64,000 bases of DNA from Conoideocrella luteorostrata. Its lineage: Eukaryota; Ascomycota; Sordariomycetes; Hypocreales; Clavicipitaceae. A model generated the notes under the pieces. It did no database searches and was not told where the DNA came from. It saw only the letters and a list, made by a program, of their open reading frames with translations. The translations under genes were made by a program, and so were the position numbers. Within the stretch, counting starts at the first letter, position 1. Each line of letters begins with the position of its first letter. Where the stretch lies: NCBI GenBank assembly GCA_032433595.1, contig JASWJB010000140.1:1-64000 (forward strand), written 5' to 3'. Shown in pieces: positions 22,010 to 33,691 of the stretch.

Positions 22010-25000
22010 ATGCCTTGCTCTCATACGACTTGGTTGCATCTATCCGAGAAGAATCATGAGGTTACTCTACAGGTCTCAGATCGCCCAAAGAGGCTCCTTC
22101 AAGCTCTTGGTGAAAAGAAATCGGAGGCTTTTCCGTTCGTGCTCTTAATTGGTAACCAGACGAAGGCAGAGGCAGTGCGAAGGTTAGGAGTGAATCTCCG
22201 CAACGAGCGCGGACAGAGAGGCCACGGCGACGTTCACCTTTTCGAAGCTCCACAGGGAAATTTATCCGCACCTGCTATCGTGGCAGAAACTGATATACCA
22301 AGACATAACAGAATGCAGTGCAGAATGGCACTTGCTCGTTGTCATGACACAGCTGCTTACGCGTTGACTTCAAAGGAAGTCTACCGACGCAAGGCGGATT
22401 ATTACACTAATATCTTATGTCATAGGCTTCTTTTGCCATTCGTTGATGTTGTGTGCCTCTTTGTTGATGACTTGGGAGGATTGAATATGGCTGCGCATAG
22501 AGTTGCGATGTGGTTAAATCAGGGGCGGGTGAGCAATGGCTTGGTATCACCATGGCTACTTCTAGTAACACAACAAGAAGAGATCTGTCTAGAAGAATTC
22601 GCCAGCTGCGTCAGAGCAAAAACAAACGTAAACATCTCAAAAAGTTTCCAAGGTGTTCGTTCTATCAGCCTCTCGGCTCGGCAGGGCTTGAGACAAAAAA
22701 AGCGCTATCAATACCGGCAGTGGAACACACTCGAACGCGAGCTCTCAAGTCTCATAGATTGTGCGCGAGAAGATCGAGTCATCAAGAGATACCTCTTCTC
22801 AGCACAACATTTAATTGCCTTTCTTTGCCATGCTACAACCGGAATTTCGTCAGATCTCAGCCCATTTGACTTTCTTGCAGCCTCACGGTCCCGTCATCAG
22901 GTCAGCTGTGATTTGGAATTGCACTTGTCGGATTTTCTGAATCGAGTCTCCTCTTTTGAAGACTTCAAAAGTTTTGCTGTACCACTAATTGCTTCTTCTA
23001 TAATGCTCGACCATTATTCTCCGCGCATGCATTGTGAGCTTCTTGGGTTCGAAATTTGCTGTGGCCAATTACATTACTGATTAGTTAATAGGTTTTGATC
23101 CCTACGAAGTTTTTGCAGCTCTTTACCAGACATCTTGTGTTGCAGCTTGTCGTCGGACATTTCAATCGCAAAATGGAACTAATTATCTCGTTTTACCATC
23201 CACATTTGCTCTACTGATGAGAGCGGAATTGCAGCACCAGTTTCAAGCATATCTTGAGGGGGGTTCTGCTGCAAGTTTGCATCAATTACGACTACATAGT
23301 TTTCGATTCAAATCGATCTCGTTGTACTCTAGCGATACGTGCTTTAGCTGCATGATGAAGCGACCAAAATTTAAACTCCCTTGCGAACATTGGATCTGTG
23401 AACCTTGCGCGCGCAAATTCGGATCAAAGCGCGGTGTATTATTGTACCTGAAAACTTGTCTTCTCTGTGGGGCATCTGGCGTCCGTTTGCGAATTAAGCC
23501 TGATACGGCAAGCGTTCGTGTGTTGAGCATTGATGGCGGAGGAACAAGGGCTTGTGTACCCTTAAAGTTTCTTCAAGAGCTGCAGAAGCGGATCGGCCTG
23601 CCATATCCTGTGCAAAACAACTTCGATGTTCTTTTTGGCACAAGCTCTGGTAAGTAGACTTCTGATCGCATATTCTGACAAATACCAATACTAGATAGGT
23701 GCGATAAGTATTTGCGGGCTCGGCGTAAACGGTTGGACTGTGGATGATTGTACCGTTAGATCAAGAGGTCTTGCTCGACAAGTCTTCCGACCTCGTCAAG
23801 TGGCTCAGTTTCCCTTCGCCTGGATACCACATGTAAAGCGCTTCTGGCAGGTGGTTATGTCGGTCCTGTTAGATAGCAGATATCCGTCGCAAAATATGGA
23901 AGCAGCCTTGAAAAAAGTGTTTGGATCATCACGGAAAATCTGCGACTGGTCACCAGGCACGGAGATGGGCTTTCATATTGGCATGCCGGTCACCTCAACG
24001 GATGATGCAAGCACTTATCTGATCACCAACTACAATGGGGCGGGTAAACGCGCTGAAGATAGCGGTAGGCGCCTGCTTCCAGTTTCGTCCCGTGCAGTTG
24101 TCCTCTAACAATAAGTCGTAGATTACTACATACTCCGGGCATTGGATGAAGGTGGTGACGTTCCTCTGTGGCAAGCGTAAGGAGTCAAACTCTTCTTTGT
24201 AAGTTCTGTCACTAACTACAGGCTATAAACCCTTAGGCTGCGCGCGACAACCGCCGCCCCTTAGTAAGTGAATCTAGTCCTCTATTCCACGTCTGGTTTC
24301 TCAGCTCATGATGTAATCAGCTTCTTTGCACCGCAAGAAATTGAGGGTAAGACGTATCAAGACGGTGGAATTGTTGAATACAATAATCCAGCAGCACTTG
24401 CGTGTGCGGAAACGGCTGTTATTTTCCCAGAAACTCCTCTACCGAGCATAGTCGCATCATTTGGCACGGGCTCGGCAGGGCCCAAACGCGAGACCATGGC
24501 ATCACGGTCGCTCAAATCTAAAGGACAGCTTGGCACAAGAAGAGTCACTAAAAGTCGCAAGCAAGTTCGTGGCAGGAAATTGTCAGATAGATTTGCTTCC
24601 AGAATATTCCAAGCTTTTTTGAGTCAAGGTGACTCGAATCGAGCTTGGAAGCAGCTTCTTTCCAAGCGTGAAGTTCACGGTAGCGGCGGTTTCTTCCGGT
24701 TCGATGTTCAATATGAAGGCTCCGTGCCAAGTCTGGATAGCATTGCAGACCTGGACGAGATGGAAGAGATTGCCGAGGAATGTATCACGACTTCTCCAGC
24801 ACTGGACAAGCTTGCGCTTTGCCTGCGTGCACACAACTTTTACTTTGAATTAGACAAAGAGCCAGAATATGTTGATGGGCAGTATGAATGCACAGGTAAT
24901 ATATACTGCCTGCTTGAAAGCGACTCTGAAGAACGAGAGGTGTTTTTTAGTAGTCTCCACCACTCCTCCTCAGTATTCCAAGTTTGTAGCAGAACCGTTC

Positions 25001-25218
25001 CTGGTGATTTCCTCGCCAGCACTGACACTAGACTCGACGATGAATTCTCTAGAAACATAAAATTTAGCGTTCCGGAACGCCAGACACCGTTTGAAATTAC
25101 TTTAAAGGAAGGTGCGGAAGACGCTTGTGGCATTAGTGGCTCGCCATTCACTATAGATCAGCTTGTTAAGGTCCAAAAACTAGACGCATGGTTTGGTACA
25201 GGAGATCACCGTCAGTAA
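22010..25218 (+). CDS. RING-patatin phospholipase, six exons, 975 aa
   Basis: Exons: 22010-23033, 23092-23649, 23699-24064, 24122-24176, 24237-24263 and 24321-25218. All splice sites are GT..AG and the sum is exactly 976 codons. Residues 1-420 are an N-terminal region of unclear fold (FVLLIGNQT). Residues 425-467 form a C3HC4-type RING-like zinc finger (Cys 425, 428, 439; His 441; Cys 444, 447, 464, 467). The patatin lipase domain follows: oxyanion DGGGTR (489-494), nucleophile elbow GTSSG with Ser526, and catalytic DGG with Asp691. All catalytic residues are present, so an active acyl-hydrolase on membrane lipids is expected. The C-terminal 280 residues are unassigned. Combining RING-like and patatin domains is known in fungi; a role in heterokaryon incompatibility or defence is inference. 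Confidence 0.85.
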
Positions 25219-28200
25219 GAATTGGCGTACATCCAGGAATCTCAAAATAGTAGTATAGAAACCTGAATGTGTACATATTAAACCGTGTGAATGAATACTT
25301 TTTCCTCGTTAAAAAGTTTAGTATTAATAGCATCGCTCACTCTATAACATTTAATATGGCGACCGATTACGCTCTGACTATTTACGGCTTTACTAACTTC
25401 ATTACAGCTTGAACTTTTGAACTCACAACTATTTTTTTCCGTATTGCCTTTCTGCTATAGCGGTAGTCTGGTGCAGTAGAACATCTCTGCGTTGCACCCA
25501 CCAGAAGGAGGAGAAGAAGCAGCGGCTATGTTACGGTCGAACTTGCGTTTCAGGCCTATCTGAAAACTATAACACACAGTATAGACAGCCGTTTTGATTG
25601 TGGAGCCCGTATTGCGCAAGGCAGTGCCAGCCGCGAAAGGGGGCCGCTTGAATTTGCCCTGCGCCTGCTCCATATAGATCGTGACCCAGTTTCGCCCAGA
25701 ATTCAAGTCACTAAGATTAATAGGATACAACTCAGACGGAAGCCAGAATAGTTAACTTGATCATACGGTGATAGCTTCTACTACTACAATAATAAATATC
25801 TCAGGCCGCAGCACTACCAAAAGTGCTGCAAGATGTGACCATCTGCACATTATTGTTGAGACTAGATAAACCTCTGTTGGGATGATCAGTGCCGTAAGTA
25901 GCTAGTTTCTCAGGAAGGAAAGAACACACTAAATACCCAAGTGATTAAGTGGTATTTTCTAGTATCAATTGATGAAATGGTCCACGCGCTTGCGGTGCCG
26001 ATATCGTGTGCTTGGACCGTCGGTATCGAATCGAGGTCAGATTCGCAAGGTATCGAGTTAATTCCCAACTGAACTTGTAGGATGACTCAAAAGTATATGA
26101 TCAAACGGTTCAGGTGCTCAGATAGTCACTATCAAATAATAATGGGCAGTAAAAGTCAAATCATAAAGTGTCAATTTGCTTCACGAAGAAGGCATGATTT
26201 TTTTGTCTTTCTGAGGGGAGCTACGTTAGCTATTAGTACACAGTTGAAGGTTAACTATCATCATCCTTGTCAAAGAAATCCTCACTCCATGTAGTTACCC
26301 TAGGGAGTGCTCAAACTATCGCACAAACTAGTTTAGTAAGACTGTCAGCTGAGTCAGTGCTAGAAGGCTCCGAGGTCACAAGGACAAGAGGCTTGAAAAG
26401 CGTTATAAATAGGTGGCTTTCAGGTCTCTCCTAGAAGGTCAGCATAAAAAAACAATTATCAATTATCTTATCGGCCTTTCTGCGTTCTGCAGCGGCCTCA
26501 GACATCCAAAAATGACAAAGACTTTATTTATCATATGAAAAGCTACCTCAAAATATAAATTCAGGAGCACCCTTCCAACGCTCACGAACACAACTGCGTC
26601 AGAAGGCAATTGATGCTGGAAGGTTTTTTTGCGAGGGATAATTCTACGCAGGAGGGTTCTAGGCCATGTAAGGACGTTCGAACGAAGGCAAAACCCAGCC
26701 AGTGCTACAATTGTCAAAGATCACCGAGAAGTCATAACAGGAACGCATCTAATATTTCTATGAAGAGATTAATCAATTATAGAGGAGAGGGAATAGATTG
26801 CTTGTTGTCTAGGTACCTGCCTCCGAAGACAACACGCTATTGTGGTTAGTAAAGCGACAGGTAAACATGGCAAGCACGGGAAGTGTCACGATGAACAAGC
26901 GATACCCTAAGGCAAAATCTAATACTCTTAAACACAAGAAAAGGAAGCTTAAAGCCAAAAGAAGATTACAAGAAGATATAGGCAAGCACTCTATCTAAAT
27001 GGATGCAGTCCTCCCATAGAATATATCAAGAGTTATTTAATAACAAACTATAGATAAAACGCAGCGTATTGGTGCAGGTAAAGGCAGGCATATTAAGACT
27101 CAATTATTCACTCGCCTGAATAAAGGCAACGCCTTCTAAGATAGGTGCCTGCGGGCGAGAGGTGGAGACAGTAGCTCACTTCTTATTCCGACGCACAATA
27201 TGGAACACATATGCTTAATTACGCAGGGACGCAAGGAGGAATTATTCGTTCTTTCTAGGAGGAAAAGTGCCGACGGACGGGGTAAAAGGGACACAAAATT
27301 TACAAGCAGTAGAGGGAGCAATCCGCTTTGCGCTGGCTACTAGCCGATTTATCAACAATCACCCACCACTAACTACCTAACTCAAGCCTACTACTTATCA
27401 TCTCGTGTTATACATAGCAAACGTCGCTTTAGTTGCCGAAAATAGGATCCTGAACACTCGGGGAATAAGCTCCGAGCTATTCAGCTTGAAAAATTACTGG
27501 ACACGAGAAATCGCAGTAAACGATAGAACAGGTGGCAAGTAGCAGCAAATGGATGTTCAAAGCACATGGGCTTCAATGAGGCAAAGACCAGACTAAAGGA
27601 GCGTACATAGTCATAGGTTCGTAGCAGCCTTTTTGGGATTTCCCACCCGGCGTTATATTTGAATGAATGAATACTTATTTGTCGATTTCCATGAGTGCAC
27701 AATTCACAATTAGACACAAAAGAGGAGGTAAAAAGCCTTACCAGTTTCGCTCATTACACTCAAACCCAAGAACTTATTGAGCCGCGATAATATGAATAGG
27801 AAGTACAGAGTTGCTCAAGTTCAGCGTCCGCAAACTTACCTCTAAAATACTAGTGCAGGGCACCAAGTACTTAACCCAACACAGCTTAACAAATCAGTAA
27901 CCTTTGAGTGGACGCTGATGTTGAGACGACAATAGCTCTTGTCAGGATAATCAGTGCCGTAAATAGCTAGATTCCTTGGATAGTGAGGCAGTGCAAGGAA
28001 GGCGGGGAGACATCGAGAGTAGGAAGGGAGGTACTATAAATAAGAGGCTTTCAGGGCTCTTCAGCAAGTTCACAAGCTTTATCGCTGTCGTCATCATCAG
28101 TTATCACAGTCATCTATTTAACTCAATCTATTTATTTCTGCCTATTTCCACTTTTGCAAGTTGCTCTCAAATGCTCATAAAGGCACATAACGCAACAGCT

Positions 28201-28228
28201 GAACCTGAGCTCCACTGCATTTACAATA
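25219..28228. other. gene-free stretch with decayed duplicate of a promoter region
   Basis: About 3 kb without a supported gene. Two short segments (about 25856-25917 and 26381-26430) repeat the DNA upstream of the secreted-protein gene at 28229 (about 27932-28075): CAGTGCCGTAA(G/A)TAGCTAG, then TATAAATA..GGCTTTCAGG. This suggests a decayed copy of that locus once stood here. The frame at 25455-25730 (minus) is unsupported. Confidence 0.5.
27932..28075 (+). promoter_or_regulatory. putative promoter region of the secreted-protein gene
   Basis: Contains CAGTGCCGTAAATAGCTAG and a TATAAATA word about 190 bp upstream of the ATG at 28229. The same two words recur in a duplicated segment near 25885 and 26405. 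Promoter function is inferred from position and TATA-like sequence. Confidence 0.4.
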
Positions 28229-29155
28229 ATGAGCCGATTAACTTTGTATTACTTTTGGGGCTTAATAATGTTTTGGGTGACTTCTGCGACGCAAAACACG
28301 GGACTTTGGGTACCAGACTGTGGAGACACCGTTGGGATGCTCGGATCGCAGGTGGAAAGCGTCTTTAAGTCGATGAACAAGAACGTGAGCGATGTAAATT
28401 TGATATACGCTTCTAGTACGTATACCGTGCCCCTGTGGTGGCCACTGCCAACCACGTTCAAGTGGAAAGCAATCAACGGAAGTATCTGGATGATTAAGGC
28501 ACATACTGTCGATGTTGCTTCGACCTGCCACCCAGAGACAACCGAGGCATCTACCTTTGAAAGCGACACGAAAACATCGACAATATTCACTAGTTCCATT
28601 TCTCTCGCATCTATTCATGCATATGAGAGTATTCCACTAACAAAACCAACCTCCAGTGGCCCGCTGATGACTACAGCGCCAACACCAACAACGGCATTGA
28701 GTATCAAGACGTGCCATAGTAATGGGGACACTCTTACAGATGAAACTCAAGTAATTCGTGCAGCGCTGAATTTCTGTAATTCTGCTTACAGCTACCAGAC
28801 ATTCCTAATACCAGGTGGAGGTTATGCTACCACGGCAACTCTGGATGGTAGCACCATTGGCCAAGGTATTTACAATCGTGGTTGCAAATATAAGATTGAA
28901 GTCTTACCTCACGAAACGTTACTAGACGGTGATCCTTATTATCATAGCCATAATAGAGTGGTTTGGGCCTGCTTCAAAATGATGAGTTCAATCTGGCAAG
29001 AATGTAAGCTTACTTGATACGAGGCATGAACAGAACGAGACTAACCCGGCATTGCAGGTAGCAAAACATACAGCAATAATGGCAAGGGCGGCATTGCCGT
29101 AGTTGAATGTAGAGAGTTCGACTTCAGACCTATAAAACAAACTACATCAAATTGA
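28229..29155 (+). CDS. secreted Ser/Thr-linker protein A (NNGKGG family)
   Basis: Exon 1 is 28229-29003, intron 29004-29057 (GTAAGC..GCAG), exon 2 29058-29155; 290 aa. A signal-peptide-like N-terminus (LYYFWGLIMFWVTSA) precedes an N-terminal domain with W(V/I)P..CGDT and a late YT segment. A Ser/Thr-rich linker follows (about 105-160), then a C-terminal domain with several Cys ending in W-x2-C, then NNGKGG. The protein at 31898 has the same order of domains, the same phase-1 intron just inside the final W..C, and a second exon of identical length (98 nt). They are paralogues. Likely extracellular or wall-associated. The N-terminal CGDT..DVN-like spacing is faintly LysM-like, but I cannot claim a LysM. 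Confidence 0.7.
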
Positions 29156-30532
29156 GACAAAACCTAGGCAAGGCGGCTATGATTATTCGTGGAAAAGCTG
29201 GGGCTGCTGAGCGACTATTGTGACGTCAGTGCTTGCTATAGCCAGTCCATCGCCGATAATTCCGCACGCTTACTATATAAAACTATAAATCTTAGAGTTA
29301 AGGTGCTTAAAATTCGAGAGTGATGGGTATAGAGAGAAATGAACGTGGTTTGCTCTGGCATCTACTAAAAGCAAGATCTATTAATGCCTCAGAGAAGGTA
29401 TAGCGTACGAAGCCTATGGTATCTTCTTACCCTGAGGTCTGCTACCTTTGATGTAGAGGAATGTTCTATGTTATCTCAATGCGTACCTTATCTCCAGAAT
29501 CTACGTATTTGCACCATATGTGCTTATAACCTGACGAACCGTAAATTCATCACCAAGCGGAGCCTTCGAAGAGTAGGACTTAATGGTCTATTACATACAG
29601 CTTATAATATTGATTTAAGGAAAATCAAGATCATCTAATGATCCAGATGATGCATCTATACAATATCAGGTGATAGAGACCTAAAATATAATCTAATTTG
29701 TATTGCAACGCCGAGTGTGCAATACTTTAAGGGCTGGCACTATTTACCTATATATACTCAATTTGGCTCAATTAATGCGTGGCGGTCTTGACCTTCACCT
29801 CGAAACGAGGCAGCTGGCCTATTCGATTTGGTCACAGCTGTTTTTTGCGTGCAGAAGTGAGAGTGCTATCGAGTTCTAGCTGTTAAGTTTCGTTCTCGTG
29901 ATTTGACTCTTGTGAGTGCATTAAGCGCCTTCTGTGCTTATTACGTAGATTGCAAGTGCTGTCTTTAATCGTCAATTAAGAGCTGGTGAACTATTCAATT
30001 AGCTCTATTTTCAGTACTAAAACCCCACATATTTCTGCCATAAATGAGATTGGAAGAATTACACAATGCCGATTTACCTTGACTCGTTCGAGTTACTCTA
30101 CGGCAATCAGTAGTCACTGAAGGTTTCGTGAGTGACATTTGTTTTTGGTTGATAAAATTACTATCTATTTATTAATTTTGTTAATCTAAGTACTTTATTC
30201 CTAGTAAATATCATCACTTGCATGATAAACACTGATATAAAAGAGCTTTTAAGGATTGAAGCCTGTTCCAAGGTTAACTAAACTGTCCTTCACCACTAAT
30301 TTTCAACATCTCTCTACTTACTAGACATAGTTAAAGTTTTGATCGTATCAGGGAAGTATTGTGCCTATAAATCTCACTATCATACGGATGAATAGTACGT
30401 GAAGTAGTCAGCGAGGTGTTGATCTATTGCGGAATCTAAATAAATCTTTTAGCAGATGATAAGCTGACTCGGTCGTAGCTCTTAAATTAGGAGAAAGATA
30501 GGCTGCTGTAGAGTGCATAGAAAACTTGTAGC
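29156..30532. other. gene-free stretch
   Basis: No supported gene. A plus-strand frame at 29384-29638 (84 codons, Leu/Arg-rich) has no recognisable domain. The rest is AT-rich. Confidence 0.4.
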
Positions 30533-31014
30533 CTAAGAAAAATTAATGCTAGTGAAGTAGAAAGCTTGTTCTTTTGTTACCTCACCAGAAAATCTTTCAA
30601 TCTCATTCATAGCGACTGCATATTTACTATATGCCATAATCCTTTCGCTCAGATCGTCTGCTTCTGAGTTAAAACTTAAAGTTCTCTTTCGATAGTTGTA
30701 TTCTTTGACAGCCTTGATAGCTTCTTCAAAGCTTCGTTCTCTTTGCTCTACCGCTTCAGGATTCTTCCATGTGGACCAGGCTCTCATCCAAACCTTAATT
30801 GCAATTCGTCTGAGGAGTAATTTTCGTGATAGAGGGTGTCGGCGAGCAAAGTATAGATAGTGTAGCTCCGCTGAACGCCAGTCTTCTGCTTGTCAGAAGT
30901 TTTCTTACTAATTAGAGGAGTTATACATGCCGTGTCTGCCATCCGAGAATATGCTTTGATAAGATGGAGGCTCCTCCATATTGGGAAAATCTTTGCCGAC
31001 GCTAACACTTTCAT
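30533..31014 (-). CDS. orphan basic/helical protein, uncertain model
   Basis: A frame of 118 codons is open from 30888 to 30533 without an internal stop. It contains a basic helix-rich segment (FARRHPLSRKLLLRRIAIKV) and a charged helical one (AVEQRERSFEEAIKAVKEYN). It can be joined in phase to an upstream ATG exon 31014-30927 by a 38-nt intron (GTATAA..ACAAG), giving 147 aa; that intron is unusually short for this window, and the true 5' exon may lie elsewhere. Unspliced, the ATG frame ends in an overlapping ATGA, looking like a frameshift. No family recognised. Confidence 0.45.
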
Positions 31015-31897
31015 ACAGTGGAGGGGGCTCCATTGTGAACAAATATTGGCTAATAATACGATGAAAGGAAAGATAATGTCGAAAATTGGAAATCAGCTTC
31101 CGCTACTTCTATCAGCAGCCCGGTTTGGAATTTGACTGACAACCCAAGCACAATTTCATACGCCGAGTTAGACCAAATTGATTAGAAAAAGATTCTGAAG
31201 GTTTTTACTGAAGTAAAAAGCCCAAGAGGCTTTATAAGCTAGAATTATAACATGAATGGACACGGCTTTAATTTTGGTACGCCTGGATGTGTTACTAAGT
31301 ATTGCAGTACGTATTGTATTTAGTTTTTATTCAATCCACACATGCTTCTGCATTGCATATGTGCTGATGTAAAATAAACAAAACCTAATCATGCTAAGTA
31401 AATATTGTCCTCTCTCACTATATTTGTTAATTGTAGGTACGGACCGTGTGGTCACAAAATGTGACCCCGCAGAGCGCGAGACACGTGTTACTAGGTACTA
31501 TAATTAGAGCCTGTTTTGGCGGTTTATGCTCATGAGCAAAATTTAGCTTATGTTAATAATCACTTAGAACTTTTATTTTAGCGAGTGGAGGCGGATAATA
31601 CTTAACTCTAGTCTCGGGGGTGCTGAAAGTACTCACAGCACTGTAACAATACGGTAAGTATTGTAAGTTTAGTTATCATATAATGCTATTATTGGGCAAG
31701 TTGAGCTACTCTAGGCTCTATATACTTTTCCAGAAACAGTGATAAACTTACATTCATAGCAAAGTAGAAATCACTCAAGGCAGGCGTAAACTCGAATTAG
31801 CACCAGGGGTAATATTTAAGCAGACTAGTGTATCCGTCATAGACACGTAAAGACATAGCTTCAGAATGAACCCTACAAGACAAAATAACACAACGAA
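31015..31897. other. gene-free stretch with decayed MITE
   Basis: AT-rich DNA containing the decayed MITE copy at about 31404-31620. No supported gene. Confidence 0.45.
31404..31620. mobile_element. decayed MITE, copy 2
   Basis: Resembles the element at 4113-4422. Shared words include ATTGTCC(T/G)CTC.CACT near the left, AATTGTAGGTACGGAC (GATTGTAGGCACGGAC in copy 1), AAATTTAGCT(T/A)ATGTTA in the middle, and a weak inverted end (GGCGGATAATA). The outermost terminal inverted repeats have eroded, so the borders are approximate. Confidence 0.5.
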
Positions 31898-32887
31898 ATG
31901 GATAACTTACTCGCTTCGCTCATTTTTTTCACTGCACTTGCCAATGCCGCATTGAGCAATGCTAGAGCCGATCGTCTTGCAATATGGATACCAAATCCAT
32001 GCGATACCTTTGGACAGCTCCCAGTAATTCTGCAGCCAATGTTTGGAGACTACAATGACGTGCACGACCTAAATTCAATCGCGGCTTATGATAGATACAC
32101 AATTACATATATTACACCCACCACGGCTGCGATGGGGTGGGGTTGGAATACGCAGGGAGAAACTCCAACGCTTACAAGCCTTTACAATTCTGCTACCTGT
32201 TCATCATATTATCCTCCCCCGACGACGGCCATTCCTCCCACAACCGGGATGATCACAACGGAAAAAGTCACGACGTCCGCAACTGATACCGGCCGGCACG
32301 AGCTGATTTCAACAGACAAATATGCATATGCTGTTGTATCTGCTAGTAATTCGCATGATTTTGTGCAAACCAGAACTACTATAGCGACAACCACCTTTGA
32401 GACGATAACTATAACCACGGCAGATGCAAAATCAGCCCCAACCGAAACTACTCCAGAATGTTATCAGAGACCAGATATAGCAGAAGACTTTCATGTCGAG
32501 CCTTCATGGATTGATCAATCTATCCATGAAGTCTGCCTCATATTGCGCAACGACCAGGCTGCCATTACACCAGGGAACCATTGGTTTCCAGGAAATACTT
32601 GGACGGATATAAAAAATGGAATCCAGCTGTTCTTTGAAATTATAAACCGCAGTGGTTATTCCTCTGTCATTCCAGTAGGCTTGAGTGACAAGGCTTTAGA
32701 TGCTTGCGAAGCTAATTTCAAGGTTGCTTGGCATAATTGTGAGTAAATTTGTTCTTCTTCAAGATAATCTTTTCTGACGACATCTTAAGGCAATAATGGC
32801 GGAAAAGGTGGGCATTTTGTTCTAGATAACCTTGAGTGGGATGTCCAGCCGAGGAAAGTTGCTAGATGGACAAGGTCCGCTCAGTAG
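31898..32887 (+). CDS. secreted Ser/Thr-linker protein B (NNGKGG family)
   Basis: Exon 1 is 31898-32738, intron 32739-32789 (GTGAGT..TTAAG), exon 2 32790-32887; 312 aa. A signal peptide (LLASLIFFTALANAALS) is followed by an N-terminal domain sharing W(I)P..CDTFGQL and a DLN-I-A..YT spacing with the 28229 protein. The linker is Thr/Pro-rich (PPPTTAIPPTTG and a long TTT.TITITT stretch). The C-terminal domain ends in W-x2-C-NNGGKGG, matching the paralogue's W-x2-C..NNGKGG. The second exon is 98 nt in both genes. The Thr-rich linker is probably O-mannosylated and exported. Function unknown. Confidence 0.7.
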
Positions 32888-33646
32888 ATCATACTTGCGG
32901 AAACCAGGAAATCTTCGAAACTCTAAATGTCTAATCCTGCCTTCCATAATATCTTGCTCTTGTCCTCATCCCAGCTTAGCAGTGGTAATAACTCGCCCAA
33001 CGCATGATGTTGTTTCATAATCAGGGTCTACAAGATCAGGGCTTCCCAGTGTGGTAGCTCAACGTATGAAGTCTAAATACAATTAAGAATAAATATACTA
33101 GTCTTGAATGAGCCTCATCTACGCTGATTACTGTTTTATACTAAAAGAACAACGCAAAGCACGCTTAAGGCTCGTTTCACCCTGGTATCACGTACAAATA
33201 TACTTAGCTCAGCCCAGTTGTAAATATTTTGAGCGGGAATTCGAAAGCCCCCAGAGAAGTCTCTTCACACTTTGTATTTTGTTTTCATAGGGATATTGGT
33301 TATCCTTTCTTACCGTATTTATAGCTGTTGTAGCTATTCTTAGAGTGAAATGAAACTCACACCTTCTTGGTAAAGCAAATTAACACTTTGAGACTCTAAC
33401 TTTTTGTTCTCAATAGCTTGAATTACTCGATACTAACTGACTGAATACTAAATACATTTGATAGCATTGTTCCGAACACTATGAAGACTTGCTGACTTAG
33501 TTTCATGAGTGAAGTGATCATAGATGATACAAATATAAACAGAGTATGCAATTTAGAAGTAAAAGCTTTCATGCATCTTGGTTTCTGGAAATTCGCAAAC
33601 CAACGAGAAGCTCGCCATAAAGATAAACCTTGAATGTCATGAATTT

Positions 33647-33691
33647 CAGCAAAGAGTGAAACAGCAAAAAGTGAAACAGCAAAGAGTGAAG
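33647..33691. repeat. 15-bp tandem repeat, three units
   Basis: CAGCAAAGAGTGAAA followed by two near-identical units (CAGCAAAAAGTGAAA and CAGCAAAGAGTGAAG). No gene overlaps it. Confidence 0.85.

Noticed and set aside
24268..24320. Separate gene starting inside the patatin locus
   Set aside because: The start is a GTG within the last intron of the six-exon patatin model; splicing gives one intact protein.
28229..28500. LysM domain in the secreted proteins
   Set aside because: Only a GDT and a DVN/DLN-like spacing are shared; the core LysM pattern is not convincing.
31898..32746. Single-exon reading of the secreted protein
   Set aside because: The stop at 32746 lies in an intron; a GTGAGT donor and a downstream acceptor restore the NNGGKGG tail also found in the paralogue.
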